A stretch of DNA of 25,897 nt from an uncultured Clostridium sp. (GCA_900551135.1 URUX01000011.1:1-25897), one strand, 5' to 3'. Numbered from the stretch's first letter, positions 7,857 through 15,923 are shown. The notes: a model not told the origin generated them from the letters alone. A program made the numbers and translations.

Positions 7857-7862
7857 GTGACG

Positions 7863-8029
7863 TACAGCAAAGCCAGTCGGGATGGACAGGTTTTATCAGT
7901 CGGGCAGAGGAAAGAAACGGATATGACCGGTCTGTAAGTTTCTTTTTATCGCCGGCAGGCGCGGACGCACGCCGCAGAAACATCCATAAAGATAATGGTA
8001 AGGCTTTGTGGGAAAGGGGAGTTTAAGTT
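7863..8029 (+). ncRNA. Putative structured 5' leader (unrecognised cis-regulatory RNA)
   Basis: This is most of the 313-base gene-free gap 7717-8029; the rest holds the mtnN terminator, direct repeats and promoter. The leader can fold into a closed structure. CAAAGCC (7868-7874) pairs with GGCTTTG (8002-8008), and GGATG (7880-7884) with CATCC (7981-7985). Inside these lie a hairpin AAAGAAAC/GTTTCTTT (7911-7918 with 7938-7945) and a GC-rich hairpin GGCG/CGCC (7958-7961 with 7970-7973). The 3' strand of the closing helix ends six bases before the AAGGGGAG ribosome binding site (8014-8021). CAGTCGGG also occurs twice (7874-7881, 7897-7904). I compared it mentally with the c-di-GMP-I, cobalamin, T-box, glycine and ydaO consensus and found no match. 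The fold is by eye, without energies or comparative evidence. Confidence 0.35.
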
Positions 8030-8827
8030 ATGCTGCAATTATTACAAAATGGAAGAGCGTTATATTTATTGGTGGCAATTTGTCTGATTGGTCTGGTAAG
8101 TAAACTGGCTGCAAACAACTCCTACAAAAGAATGATTAAAGAATCGAATAACATGGCAATGACAAAAAATAAATATTTGAGAAATTTGAAGCAAAAGGCA
8201 GAAGATGCTTACCGGATAAATCAGGGAATTGTCAATTCAAAAGTTTATCTGGAAAAGCAGATTTTTGATGCGAAAATAGGGGGAACAACGCCGCAGGGAT
8301 GGACAGCGTGTTCCAGTCAGATGACATGGCTGTGTTTATTAACAGGCGGAGTGCTGTCATTCCTGTCATATTGGTATCGCTGTGATTCTTATTATATTGT
8401 GCTATATGGAACGGTAGGAATCATGGCGGCTGTTTTGAATATTATTGCAGAACATGGAGTGGGATTAGAAGCAAAGCGCCAGCAGCTTTTAGTAAGTTTA
8501 CAGGACTATTTGGAAAATGTTTTGTGGCATAGAATGGAACTGGAGAAAGCAGGAGAAAATTCAGAGGATGGAGCCAGAATGATTGAAAGTGAGTCAGAGC
8601 AGCCCGTTCGGAATAATGTCCGTGATTTGAGAGAGAAAAAAAATGCCCGTCGTGCTATGGAGCAGCAGACTGCAGCCAGCCGGGACAGAGGGCAGAAGAA
8701 AAATGGAATTTCCAGAGATGCGGCAGATAAGCTGACATCAGGCGGAGAAGGAGAAAACTGGATGAAAGAACTAAAACCAGAGGAAATCCGGGTTTTAGGA
8801 GAGATTATCCGGGAGTATCTTGGATAA
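8030..8827 (+). CDS. Unknown membrane protein with three helices and a long charged tail
   Basis: I do not recognise this 265-residue protein. It has a hydrophobic N-terminal helix (about 10-26), a basic, coiled-coil-like stretch (30-80), two further membrane helices (about 98-115 and 120-140), then a hydrophilic, low-complexity tail rich in Glu, Arg and Lys. The last 20 residues (MKELKPEEIRVLGEIIREYL) form a likely amphipathic helix, which suggests a conserved contact site. There is a strong AAGGGGAG ribosome binding site. The gene stands alone: a leader and promoter precede it, and a terminator follows. The domain layout suggests an anchored scaffold, but nothing in it points to an enzyme. 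Confidence 0.7.
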   Translation: MLQLLQNGRALYLLVAICLIGLVSKLAANNSYKRMIKESNNMAMTKNKYLRNLKQKAEDAYRINQGIVNSKVYLEKQIFDAKIGGTTPQGWTACSSQMTWLCLLTGGVLSFLSYWYRCDSYYIVLYGTVGIMAAVLNIIAEHGVGLEAKRQQLLVSLQDYLENVLWHRMELEKAGENSEDGARMIESESEQPVRNNVRDLREKKNARRAMEQQTAASRDRGQKKNGISRDAADKLTSGGEGENWMKELKPEEIRVLGEIIREYLG

Positions 8828-8895
8828 AGAAGAGAACGATTGCTCAAACATTTATGGTTAATAGATGAGTTTTGTGTATAGAAAGGTATAAAATG

Positions 8896-8937
8896 GCGTG
8901 TTATGTTCTTGTGTTTTAGAAGATAACACGCTGTTTT
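8896..8937 (+). terminator. Terminator after the unknown membrane protein gene
   Basis: GCGTGTTAT (8896-8904) pairs with ATAACACGC (8923-8931) in nine base pairs, followed by TGTTTTT. Confidence 0.85.
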
Positions 8938-8986
8938 TGTGTCACAGTAAAAAATAAACTCCCTGGTATACAGGGGGAGGGACATT

Positions 8987-9088
8987 ATGTTGGTGAAAAT
9001 GTGGTGCAGTTGGCGGCTTCAGTGCGTCTTCCGGCGCAGGCAGGCAACAGTTCCTTATAGGGGCAGAACAAACCGGCCAGGCAGGTAG
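8987..9088 (+). CDS. Possible 33-residue Arg-rich small protein
   Basis: An ATG at 8987 follows AGGGGGAGG (8972-8980) at six bases and opens a frame of 33 codons, ending TAG at 9088. The product begins MLVKMWCSWRLQCVF and ends in a basic, arginine-rich tail. A short palindrome, CCCTG-GTATA-CAGGG (8961-8975), overlaps the ribosome binding site. No homologue is recognised, and codon usage has not been tested. It lies in an otherwise empty gap between two transcription units on opposite strands; the frame may be chance. Confidence 0.25.
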   Translation: MLVKMWCSWRLQCVFRRRQATVPYRGRTNRPGR

Positions 9089-9098
9089 TCTTGCCCAG

Positions 9099-9365
9099 TT
9101 ATTCCTCTATCACATGAATTTCTAAATAATCAAAATCTATGGTTTCGACAAAACTGTCCTGATAGAATCTGGTTTTATCGTGGCGCTGAAATTCCCGAAT
9201 GGCAGAGTCCATCCAGATAGGGTGACCTAAGTCAAACTGACTGCATATCTCATCTAAAGCACCAAAGACCATCTGGGTGCGGGATAAGGAATAGTCTGGC
9301 ATACAGATAACCGTATCCCGCAGAAGATGATTGCCTTTCCAGATTTTTCCCCACATACGGAACAT
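9099..9365 (-). CDS. Small conserved hypothetical protein
   Basis: An 88-residue acidic protein with no signal or membrane segment. Recognisable stretches are FRMWGKIWKGNHLLRD near the start, DEICSQFDLGHPIWMD in the middle, and FVETIDFDYLEIHVIEE at the C-terminus. I believe short proteins of this kind are widespread in Lachnospiraceae, but no function is known to me. I chose ATG 9365 because AAAGGAG lies nine bases upstream; an upstream in-frame TTG at 9386 would place that site inside the gene. A good minus-strand promoter (9399-9427) supports a real, separately expressed gene. Confidence 0.7.
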   Translation of the reverse strand: MFRMWGKIWKGNHLLRDTVICMPDYSLSRTQMVFGALDEICSQFDLGHPIWMDSAIREFQRHDKTRFYQDSFVETIDFDYLEIHVIEE

Positions 9366-9398
9366 ATGACATATCTCCTTTAACAATAAACTTTTTTT

Positions 9399-9427
9399 AG
9401 TATATCTGATTTTGATGACCTTGTAAA
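9399..9427 (-). promoter_or_regulatory. SigA-type promoter for the small conserved gene
   Basis: On the minus strand TTTACA (9427-9422) and TATACT (9404-9399) are separated by exactly 17 bases. Both are five-of-six matches to consensus. It lies 34 bases upstream of ATG 9365. Confidence 0.75.
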
Positions 9428-9517
9428 GAAGGGAATTTTCTACTTGTGGATGACTGTAATTTGTAGTAATCTATACATTAAGATGAACATTGTTTTCTAT
9501 TTACAGAGGGGACAAAA

Positions 9518-10630
9518 ATGGGAACAGGGATTACACCAGGAATTACTGATTATTCTGCATTTTTAGCAGATGCCATAAAAGCGGTAGAGGAATTAAACCG
9601 GAGCAAAAAGATTTGTGAAGAGCTGGAGGCAGAGGAAAGCCGGATTGAAAAAGAACTGGAAAATGAACGGCTGGATATGAATGACGAGATTAACCTTACA
9701 ATCAAAAAGCGCCGGGATGGAATTAGCGCCAGTTACGATAAGGAAATTGGAGCAGAGCAGGACAGGCTGAGAAAAATCCGGGCCAAAAGGGAAAAAGCAA
9801 AAAATCAGGGAATTAAGGAAAGAATAGCAGAAGAAACAGCGGTATTAAGAGAGCACAACCAGGAACTGGGAACACAGATGAAGACATTGTTCAAGCAGAA
9901 CCGGGTGCCATCATTTTGTAAAACCACATGGTTTTATGCGCTCTATATGACAGGAAGCTTAAAAGAACTGGGAATTCTGCTTCTTAGTTTTTTGGTGTGT
10001 TTTGTAGTGGTTCCGCTGGCTTCTTATTTTGCAGTACCGGAAGCAAACCGAAAATTCTGGGTGCTGATTATTATCTACCTAATGGCCATATTCCTGTTTG
10101 GAGGCTTGTATGTACTGGTTGGCAATAAGGTTAAAATGCGTCATCTGGCGGCGCTGAAACAGGGAAAGGATATCCGCAGTCTGATGCGCAGCAATAACAA
10201 AAAAATCCGGGTTATTACAGCGTCTATTCGAAAAGACAGGGATGAGGCTATCTACAATCTGGAAAAGTATGATGATGAGATTGCACAGATTGAACAGGAA
10301 CTGCAGCAGATTAGTAATCAGAAAAAAGAGGCTCTCAACACGTTTAATACGGTGACAAAGACGATTATTTCAGACGAGATTATTAATAATAATAAAGAAA
10401 AGATAGACGCCTTAGAAGAGGAACAGGCCCGTATTGAAATGCGGTTGAAGGAGGCGCAGATTCATGCCAAGGAACAGGCTCTTTTGGTTACCGACCGGTA
10501 TGAAACCTATTTGGGTAAGGAGTTCCTTCAGCCGGACAAGCTTTCAGAACTGGCAAAGATTATCCGCAGTGAAAGGGCTTCAAACCTAAGCGAAGCCATA
10601 GCTGTTTATAAAACCCAGAAAACAGGATAA
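9518..10630 (+). CDS. Unknown coiled-coil protein with a central transmembrane hairpin
   Basis: I do not recognise a named family for this 370-residue protein. Its layout is symmetric. A first coiled-coil region (about 20-125, very rich in Glu, Lys and Arg) leads to two membrane helices (about 151-173 and 180-202) joined by a short loop. A second coiled coil (about 235-320) and a soluble tail (320-370) follow. Both soluble arms would lie in the cytoplasm, so the protein could be a membrane-tethered scaffold. It lacks a Walker motif or any other catalytic signature that I can see. AGAGGGGAC precedes ATG 9518. No terminator lies before ridA, 42 bases on, so cotranscription is possible. Confidence 0.75.
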   Translation: MGTGITPGITDYSAFLADAIKAVEELNRSKKICEELEAEESRIEKELENERLDMNDEINLTIKKRRDGISASYDKEIGAEQDRLRKIRAKREKAKNQGIKERIAEETAVLREHNQELGTQMKTLFKQNRVPSFCKTTWFYALYMTGSLKELGILLLSFLVCFVVVPLASYFAVPEANRKFWVLIIIYLMAIFLFGGLYVLVGNKVKMRHLAALKQGKDIRSLMRSNNKKIRVITASIRKDRDEAIYNLEKYDDEIAQIEQELQQISNQKKEALNTFNTVTKTIISDEIINNNKEKIDALEEEQARIEMRLKEAQIHAKEQALLVTDRYETYLGKEFLQPDKLSELAKIIRSERASNLSEAIAVYKTQKTG

Positions 10631-10672
10631 AGGTTATTATGAAAAATTAATACTGGAAAAGGAGATAATAAG

Positions 10673-11056
10673 ATGTCAAAAGTTGTTGTAAGTACAAAAA
10701 ATGCCCCTGCCGCTATCGGCCCATACAGTCAGGGAATCATTGCTTCCGGAGTTACCTGTTATGTATCCGGCCAGATTCCCATTGATCCTGCTACTGGCGA
10801 GTTTGCAGGAGATGATATTCAGAGTCAGACGAGACAGTCATTAACTAATGTGAAAGCGATTTTGGAAGCAGCTGGCATGACCATGGAAAATGTAGTAAAG
10901 ACAACGGTGCTGCTGAGTGATATTGGAAACTTTGTTCCGATGAATGAAGTGTACGCAGAATTTTTTGGAGCGGATTGTCCGGCACGAGCAGCATTTCAGG
11001 CAGCGGCTCTTCCAAAAGGAGCGTTAGTTGAGATAGAGGCAATTGCAGTAAAGTAG
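10673..11056 (+). CDS. ridA: RidA family reactive-intermediate deaminase
   Basis: A 127-residue protein, the normal length for the YjgF/YER057c/UK114 family. RidA proteins form trimers and hydrolyse reactive enamines and imines made by PLP enzymes, protecting those enzymes. The start (NAPAAIGPYSQGI), the YVSGQIPIDPATGEF segment and the C-terminal PARAAFQAAALPKGALVEIEAIA are all family signatures, including the conserved Arg in PARA. AAAGGAG precedes the ATG at good spacing. It follows the coiled-coil gene without an obvious promoter of its own. Confidence 0.95.
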   Translation: MSKVVVSTKNAPAAIGPYSQGIIASGVTCYVSGQIPIDPATGEFAGDDIQSQTRQSLTNVKAILEAAGMTMENVVKTTVLLSDIGNFVPMNEVYAEFFGADCPARAAFQAAALPKGALVEIEAIAVK

Positions 11057-11103
11057 AAGGTTAGGGAAACGGATAAAGCAATTGGCAGGAGAATGAATAA
11101 GAT

Positions 11104-11137
11104 GGGGCTGCGTACTAAGAGATTGGTACGCAGCCCC
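11104..11137. terminator. Perfect 12-bp hairpin between convergent ridA and the YhaN-like gene
   Basis: GGGGCTGCGTAC (11104-11115) pairs perfectly with GTACGCAGCCCC (11126-11137) around a 10-base loop. No U-tract follows on either strand. Its place between convergent genes suggests a transcript 3' end, but it may instead be a dispersed intergenic repeat. Confidence 0.5.
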
Positions 11138-11188
11138 TTGCTTATAAGCGCTATATCTGTAATTTCGCATACAGAAAGATGGAATATA

Positions 11189-13027
11189 TTAAATGGTAAT
11201 CAGATGATATGGAATTTGATTGGCCGTCAGCATCTGGGCTTCACGCTGATGGCAGGTAAATACAATAATCTGGCCTGGATAGGCTTTTACAAGCCAGCGA
11301 AGGGCAGTACGCAGGCGATCATCGTCATAAAGGACAAAACTGTCATCAAAGATTAGTGGAAGGGGATCTTCCCCTTGCTGAATCAGCCTGGCAGATGCCA
11401 GACGAAGGGCCAGATAAACCTGATCCATGGTACCGCTGCTGACCTGATCCAGAGGAACCAGCTTTGTTTTGGTGTTCATAAATACATGGAGGTTTTCATC
11501 TACGCTCAAGCTGTTGTAGATACCGCCGGTAATCTGTTCAATTAATCGGGAAGCCTCCTGGTTAAGATACAGTCCAAAGGAATCTCGAATGGAAGAGGAC
11601 AAGGAGGTCATGGTTTCCTGAGCCAGGTCAATAGCGGCGATCTCCTGAGAAATGCGGTCGTTTTCCGCCAGTACGTGGCGCAAAGCCTCGGCCTGGGTTT
11701 TGCAGTTGGCCAGGTGTTCCAGCTTTTGCTCCAGTTCCCATTGGGTGCGCTGCTGCTGCTCAATCACTTCCGTACAGGTCGCCTGCTGAGCCATAAGTCC
11801 GTCAATTTCTTTTGCCAGAGAGGAGGCAGTTTCTTCTGATTTTACTAAAGCATCGTGGAGTTTTCCGTATTCATCCATCCGTATTCCGAAGGCATCCATG
11901 GCGTCTGCGGAAATAGAACTGTCACCTAAGTGGCGGGACAAAATTTCCTGCAAAAGTTTGGAGGAATAATTGAATTCTTTTTTTGCGCTGTTTCGTTTAA
12001 ATGCCAGAACAATGCCTGATACAAGAAATAGGATGCCAAACACTCCGGCAGCCAGGGAAAAAAGGAGGCTGTGTTCCCCAAAAGGCTGAAGAAATGCCAG
12101 AATACCGCATCCTGTCAGACAGGAGACACACAGCAGAAAGGAAAGGACCATCAGCATTTTTGTGCCGGCATGAGAGCAGGAATTTTTGGCAGTCTGATAG
12201 TTTTCGTAAATGGATCGGGCTTCTTCCTGATAGCTGCGGATGGACTGGCCATCTGTAAACTGGTAGCTGTTTAACAATTGCCGCCCACGTGCAATTTTCT
12301 GAAGCAAATCTTCTTTTTCTGCTTGTTTTTCTGCAATGGATTTTGCCATCTGTTCCCGCTGTTTGCGGTAGCCATTCAGGTGATTTTCATATTCTGGAGC
12401 AGAAATTTCCTTTTCAATATTTCGAATTTCTCCTAAAAGGGAGGCGTAGCTTCTGGCCGCTTCCGGCACCATATCACGTTCCAGAGCCTTTTTCTGAGCT
12501 TTTAAAAATGCAGTTGCCTTGGTGATATTTAACGCCATGTTTCCCGAGGTGTTCAGATTAGCGATATAATTGCGAAGTTCTGTTACCATGCCGGAGTCGG
12601 TAGCGCTCTTTAACTGACCGATGCTGATGGTATTGCTGTAAGCGGTTTCACTTAAGCCATTTAGCAAAGATTCCATAAAGGCTTTGGAAGGTTCAATCTC
12701 TTTTCCTGAGGTTTCGTCTACAATGGTAAATTCTTTATTGTTTTGGAAATTACGTTCGATACGGTAAATGTGATCGTTCTTTTCCAGACGGAGCCGCCCC
12801 TCATATCCTCCCTTATTTTCCCAAGGGAGAAAACGGCTGTAGGAGTCTGTTTTTGCAGCTCGTCCACGCTGCCGTTCCATGCCGAACAGCATACTGCGGA
12901 TAAAGGTGTGAAGGGTGGATTTTCCGGCTTCATTTTTTCCATATACAATATTCAGGCCATCCTGAAAGGTTATGGAACGATCGTGAAATTTGCCAAATCC
13001 GCTGATATATACGTCTAATAATTTCAT
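11189..13027 (-). CDS. AAA/ABC-type ATPase, YhaN/SbcC (Rad50)-like, with a membrane hairpin in its coiled coil
   Basis: A 612-residue SMC/Rad50-related ATPase. The N-terminal half-site has Walker A GKNEAGKS (30-37) after KLLDVYISGFGKF, and a long coiled coil follows. The C-terminal half has a signature-like SSGTMDQVYLALRLA (530-544), Walker B LPLIFDDSF (556-564) and a terminal His in TCHQRE (591-596). In B. subtilis YhaN and SbcC the helical arm is much longer. Here it is interrupted by two hydrophobic helices (about 291-312 and 321-343), where Rad50/SbcC would carry the apex hook. The gene starts within the last four bases of the nuclease gene, so the products are translationally coupled and probably form a nuclease-ATPase complex in DNA repair or end-processing. 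The function is inferred from the pair; the membrane helices suggest a membrane-tethered version. Confidence 0.85.
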   Translation of the reverse strand: MKLLDVYISGFGKFHDRSITFQDGLNIVYGKNEAGKSTLHTFIRSMLFGMERQRGRAAKTDSYSRFLPWENKGGYEGRLRLEKNDHIYRIERNFQNNKEFTIVDETSGKEIEPSKAFMESLLNGLSETAYSNTISIGQLKSATDSGMVTELRNYIANLNTSGNMALNITKATAFLKAQKKALERDMVPEAARSYASLLGEIRNIEKEISAPEYENHLNGYRKQREQMAKSIAEKQAEKEDLLQKIARGRQLLNSYQFTDGQSIRSYQEEARSIYENYQTAKNSCSHAGTKMLMVLSFLLCVSCLTGCGILAFLQPFGEHSLLFSLAAGVFGILFLVSGIVLAFKRNSAKKEFNYSSKLLQEILSRHLGDSSISADAMDAFGIRMDEYGKLHDALVKSEETASSLAKEIDGLMAQQATCTEVIEQQQRTQWELEQKLEHLANCKTQAEALRHVLAENDRISQEIAAIDLAQETMTSLSSSIRDSFGLYLNQEASRLIEQITGGIYNSLSVDENLHVFMNTKTKLVPLDQVSSGTMDQVYLALRLASARLIQQGEDPLPLIFDDSFVLYDDDRLRTALRWLVKAYPGQIIVFTCHQREAQMLTANQIPYHLITI

Positions 13028-14100
13028 ACCGGACTCCTTTCATCCGTAGTGTGGAGCAGAGCATTGATGCCGTAATACAGCGCTTTCTTTTCGATGGGAT
13101 TCATATCTTCCTTTTGAAGCGCCTGGATAAAAAATCCAATCATATCACTGGGGTGTTGGGCAAAGAGGGCAGAAAAGTCGTACTGGGGTTCGGATTCATC
13201 TGTAATTTCTGCAATTCGAAAACGGGAAGTCAGTACATCCAAATCAAAGGTAATGTCCGGATCTCTCATGCCGCGAATTAAAAACCGGTAAATATGATGG
13301 CTTCCCCGGCGGCTGATTTCCTGAGAAATGCTGGCGGCCAGTTCGGAATTGGTAGTTGCCGGAGTGACGCCGACAGCAAGAGAAATATACTGACAGCGGG
13401 AAACCGGGACAAATTCCAGAGTGGTAACACAGTGGGTCAGAGAATTGATTTCACCATAATAGAAGCCGTGCTGCCCAAGTTCTGTTTTATCCAGAGGCTC
13501 TAAGGAACCGGGAAATGCTGCTTTTCCCTCCACAAGTATTTCTGGTTTGTGGATGTGCCCCAGGGCAATATAGTCAAAAGGCAGAGCGGTTAAGGCAGAG
13601 CGGTTAAACGGAAGGTGAAGGGAGTCGCCTCCGTGAGCCAGTAAGATGCGGATATGGTCGTTTCCGGCGATTTGGATCTGGCTGAGCCGGTCTTCCCGGA
13701 TTTCAGCAGTGTGATAGCTGAATCCATAGACTTCTGTGTTTGACTCTTTGAAATATACGGATTCTAAATCTTCTCCGGTCAGATAGGCAACATTGGGACA
13801 CCAGGAGAAACTTAACACAGCGGAATTGGCCCGGATTCGGTCATGGTTTCCGGCTATGAGGACAACCTGCACGCTGGGGATGGTAGAAAACAAATAGTTG
13901 AGTTCCTTTAAGTCTCTGGCCAGAGGCTGTCTATGGAATAAATCGCCGGAAATGAATAAAAAATCCACATCCTGTTCTCTGGCCTGTCTGATAACTTCCT
14001 GAAACGAATCCTTAATAGCCTGAGTCCGTTCTTTGCTCCACGGTTTGTCACTGTCTGGAGACATGCCCCAGTGGATATCAGCGGTATGGATAAATTTCAT
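13024..14100 (-). CDS. DNA repair exonuclease, Mre11/SbcD-like metallophosphoesterase (YhaO type)
   Basis: A 358-residue calcineurin-like metallophosphoesterase with the complete metal-binding set. D8 and H10 lie in FIHTADIHWG, D53 in FISGDLFHR, N85/H86/D87 in IAGNHDR, H156 in LLAHGGD, and H182/H184 in the GHIHKPE motif. Enzymes of this group remove nucleotides from DNA ends with help from a Rad50-like ATPase, here the overlapping downstream gene. The length is close to YhaO-type proteins and the capping C-terminal domain is not conserved enough to subtype. The ATG at 14100 has GGAGG at normal spacing on the minus strand. A large terminator separates it from the upstream asnS, so it probably has its own promoter in the short gap. 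Confidence 0.88.
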   Translation of the reverse strand: MKFIHTADIHWGMSPDSDKPWSKERTQAIKDSFQEVIRQAREQDVDFLFISGDLFHRQPLARDLKELNYLFSTIPSVQVVLIAGNHDRIRANSAVLSFSWCPNVAYLTGEDLESVYFKESNTEVYGFSYHTAEIREDRLSQIQIAGNDHIRILLAHGGDSLHLPFNRSALTALPFDYIALGHIHKPEILVEGKAAFPGSLEPLDKTELGQHGFYYGEINSLTHCVTTLEFVPVSRCQYISLAVGVTPATTNSELAASISQEISRRGSHHIYRFLIRGMRDPDITFDLDVLTSRFRIAEITDESEPQYDFSALFAQHPSDMIGFFIQALQKEDMNPIEKKALYYGINALLHTTDERSPV

Positions 14101-14135
14101 AGGTAACCTCCAGTTTTATATTGGCGCATATATAG

Positions 14136-14213
14136 AAAAAGGGCTGTAGCAAAAGCATGCCGCAGAATGGATGATCCAATCGCTGAGGCATGCATGTTGC
14201 AACGGCCTTTTTT
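14136..14213 (-). terminator. Long nested hairpin terminator downstream of asnS
   Basis: The outer arm 14136-14152 pairs with 14196-14212 over 17 positions with one mismatch, including AAAAA/TTTTT ends. A further GCATGCC/GGCATGC stem (14155-14161 with 14187-14193) and an inner TGGA/TCCA stem follow. Read on the minus strand it ends in CCCTTTTTCT. It separates asnS from the downstream nuclease gene. Confidence 0.8.
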
Positions 14214-14219
14214 AGAATC

Positions 14220-15611
14220 TTATAAATCGCAGTTATTTACAGTTCTTGGGAATGGAATGACGTCGCGAATGTTGGACATACCAGTCAGGTACATAACGCA
14301 GCGCTCAAATCCCAAACCAAAACCTGCATGACGGGTAGAACCGTATTTACGCAGATCCAGATAGAAGTCATAATCTTCTGGCTTTAATCCCAGTTCGTTC
14401 ATTCTGGCCAGAAGCTTTTCGTAATCATCCTCTCTCTGGCTGCCGCCGATAATCTCACCGATACCGGGAACCAGACAGTCAACAGCAGCAACGGTTTTGC
14501 CGTCGGGATTCAGCTTCATGTAGAATGCTTTGATTTCCTTTGGATAATCGGTAACAAATACCGGTTTCTGGTAAACCTGTTCTGTCAGATAGCGTTCATG
14601 TTCAGTCTGAAGGTCACAGCCCCAGAATACTTTGTAATCAAAGTTGTCGTTATTCTTTTCCAGAATTTCTACTGCCTCAGTATAAGTAACACGGGCAAAT
14701 TCGGAATTTAAAATACTGTTTAACCGGTCTAACAGTCCCTTATCTACAAATTGATTGAAGAAGTTCATTTCTTCCGGCGCATGTTCCAGTACAAATTTGA
14801 TGATGTATTTTAACATGCTTTCTGCCAGATCCATGTTATCTTCCAGATCTGCAAATGCAATCTCCGGCTCAATCATCCAGAACTCAGCGGCATGGCGGGT
14901 AGTGTTGGAATTTTCTGCGCGGAAAGTAGGTCCAAAGGTGTAGATGTTGCGGAATGCCATAGCGTAGGTCTCGCCGTTTAACTGACCGGAAACAGTCAGG
15001 TTGGTAGGCTTGTTAAAGAAGTCCTTACTGAAATCTACAGCGCCGTCAGTGGTTTTCGGGATGTTATTTAAGTCCATGGTAGTAACCTGGAACATCTCTC
15101 CTGCGCCTTCACAGTCACTGCCGGTAATCAGAGGAGTGTGGACATAGACAAAGTCTCTCTCCTGGAAAAACTGATGGATGGCATAGGCAATCAGGGAGCG
15201 TACGCGGAATACGGCCTGGAAGGTGTTGGTTCTGGGACGTAAATGGGAAATGGTCCGCAGATACTCAAAAGAGTGGCGTTTTTTCTGCAGGGGATAATCC
15301 GGTGCAGAAGGGCCTTCTACATCAATCTGTTCTGCCTGGATTTCAAAAGGCTGCTTAGCCTGTGGAGTTGCAACCAGGGTACCTTTTACAACAATGGCAG
15401 ATCCAACATTTAATTTGGAGATTTCTGTAAAGTTAGGCATGGTGTCGTGATAAACGACCTGAAGGGTTTCAAAAAAAGTACCATCACTGACTACGATAAA
15501 ACCGAACGCTTTGGAATCGCGGATGCTGCGAACCCAGCCGCCGATGGAAATTTCCTTGCCCAGATACGCATCACGGTTTTTATATAATTCTCTTACTGTA
15601 ACTAAATCCAT
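14220..15611 (-). CDS. asnS: Asparagine--tRNA ligase
   Basis: A 463-residue class II aminoacyl-tRNA synthetase that charges tRNA-Asn in the cytoplasm. An N-terminal OB-fold anticodon-binding domain (about 15-100, [18 protein letters not shown]) is followed by the catalytic core. Motif 2 has [20 protein letters not shown], and motif 3 [15 protein letters not shown] sits near the C-terminus, ending [12 protein letters not shown]. The AENSNTTRH context marks AsnRS as opposed to AspRS. I chose ATG 15611 because AAAAGGAG precedes it and because the promoter at 15662-15690 makes an in-frame ATG at 15680 untranscribed. The gene is a single transcription unit. Confidence 0.97.
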   Translation of the reverse strand: MDLVTVRELYKNRDAYLGKEISIGGWVRSIRDSKAFGFIVVSDGTFFETLQVVYHDTMPNFTEISKLNVGSAIVVKGTLVATPQAKQPFEIQAEQIDVEGPSAPDYPLQKKRHSFEYLRTISHLRPRTNTFQAVFRVRSLIAYAIHQFFQERDFVYVHTPLITGSDCEGAGEMFQVTTMDLNNIPKTTDGAVDFSKDFFNKPTNLTVSGQLNGETYAMAFRNIYTFGPTFRAENSNTTRHAAEFWMIEPEIAFADLEDNMDLAESMLKYIIKFVLEHAPEEMNFFNQFVDKGLLDRLNSILNSEFARVTYTEAVEILEKNNDNFDYKVFWGCDLQTEHERYLTEQVYQKPVFVTDYPKEIKAFYMKLNPDGKTVAAVDCLVPGIGEIIGGSQREDDYEKLLARMNELGLKPEDYDFYLDLRKYGSTRHAGFGLGFERCVMYLTGMSNIRDVIPFPRTVNNCDL

Positions 15612-15661
15612 GAGTATTCTCCTTTTCTGCGTTAAAAAAATTTCTGGCATACTTAAAGTCG

Positions 15662-15690
15662 ATTGTACTATATTTTCCATATGGATTCAA
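15662..15690 (-). promoter_or_regulatory. SigA-type promoter for asnS
   Basis: On the minus strand TTGAAT (15690-15685) and TACAAT (15667-15662) have a 17-base spacer. The transcript would begin near 15655, about 44 bases before ATG 15611. No T-box-like specifier region fits in so short a leader. Confidence 0.75.
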
Positions 15691-15857
15691 GGGTTTGCTG
15701 AATATTTTCTTTGAAATGGGAAAAGGGAACAGCAGGTGTGGTTCTGCCAGAGATAGTGATAGAAACGAAAAATGGATTAAAATGTAAAATAATGAATATT
15801 TTAGTAGAAAAGTGTCGGAATATGCACAAAAAATACAAGAAAAAGTACATTAATTTA

Positions 15858-15886
15858 TTCACTATCCATAAAAAATATGCTATAAT
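15858..15886 (+). promoter_or_regulatory. Extended -10 SigA promoter for glgC-glgD
   Basis: TTCACT (15858-15863) and a perfect TATAAT (15881-15886) are separated by 17 bases, and TGC directly precedes the -10 box. The start point near 15893 lies about 30 bases before GTG 15924. Confidence 0.75.
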
Positions 15887-15923
15887 AAACACACTACTAA
15901 ATATAACAGCAAGAGGTGATAAC

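Noticed and set aside
7863..8029. Known riboswitch, such as c-di-GMP-I (because of GCAAAGCC)
   Set aside because: The other conserved blocks of that family are missing and the spacing does not fit; no other class matched either.
8506..8985. 159-codon open frame on the minus strand
   Set aside because: It is antisense to the 8030 gene and its terminator, with low-complexity Ser/Phe composition; a shadow of the plus-strand gene.
9366..9386. TTG start 21 bases upstream for the small conserved gene
   Set aside because: It would place the AAAGGAG site inside the coding region; ATG 9365 has good spacing.
15612..15680. N-terminal extension of asnS
   Set aside because: The promoter at 15662-15690 lies inside it, and the family N-terminus begins at ATG 15611.
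15711..15923. N-terminal extension of glgC
   Set aside because: Lies upstream of and across the glgC promoter, and GlgC proteins begin at the LLAGGQG segment shortly after GTG 15924.
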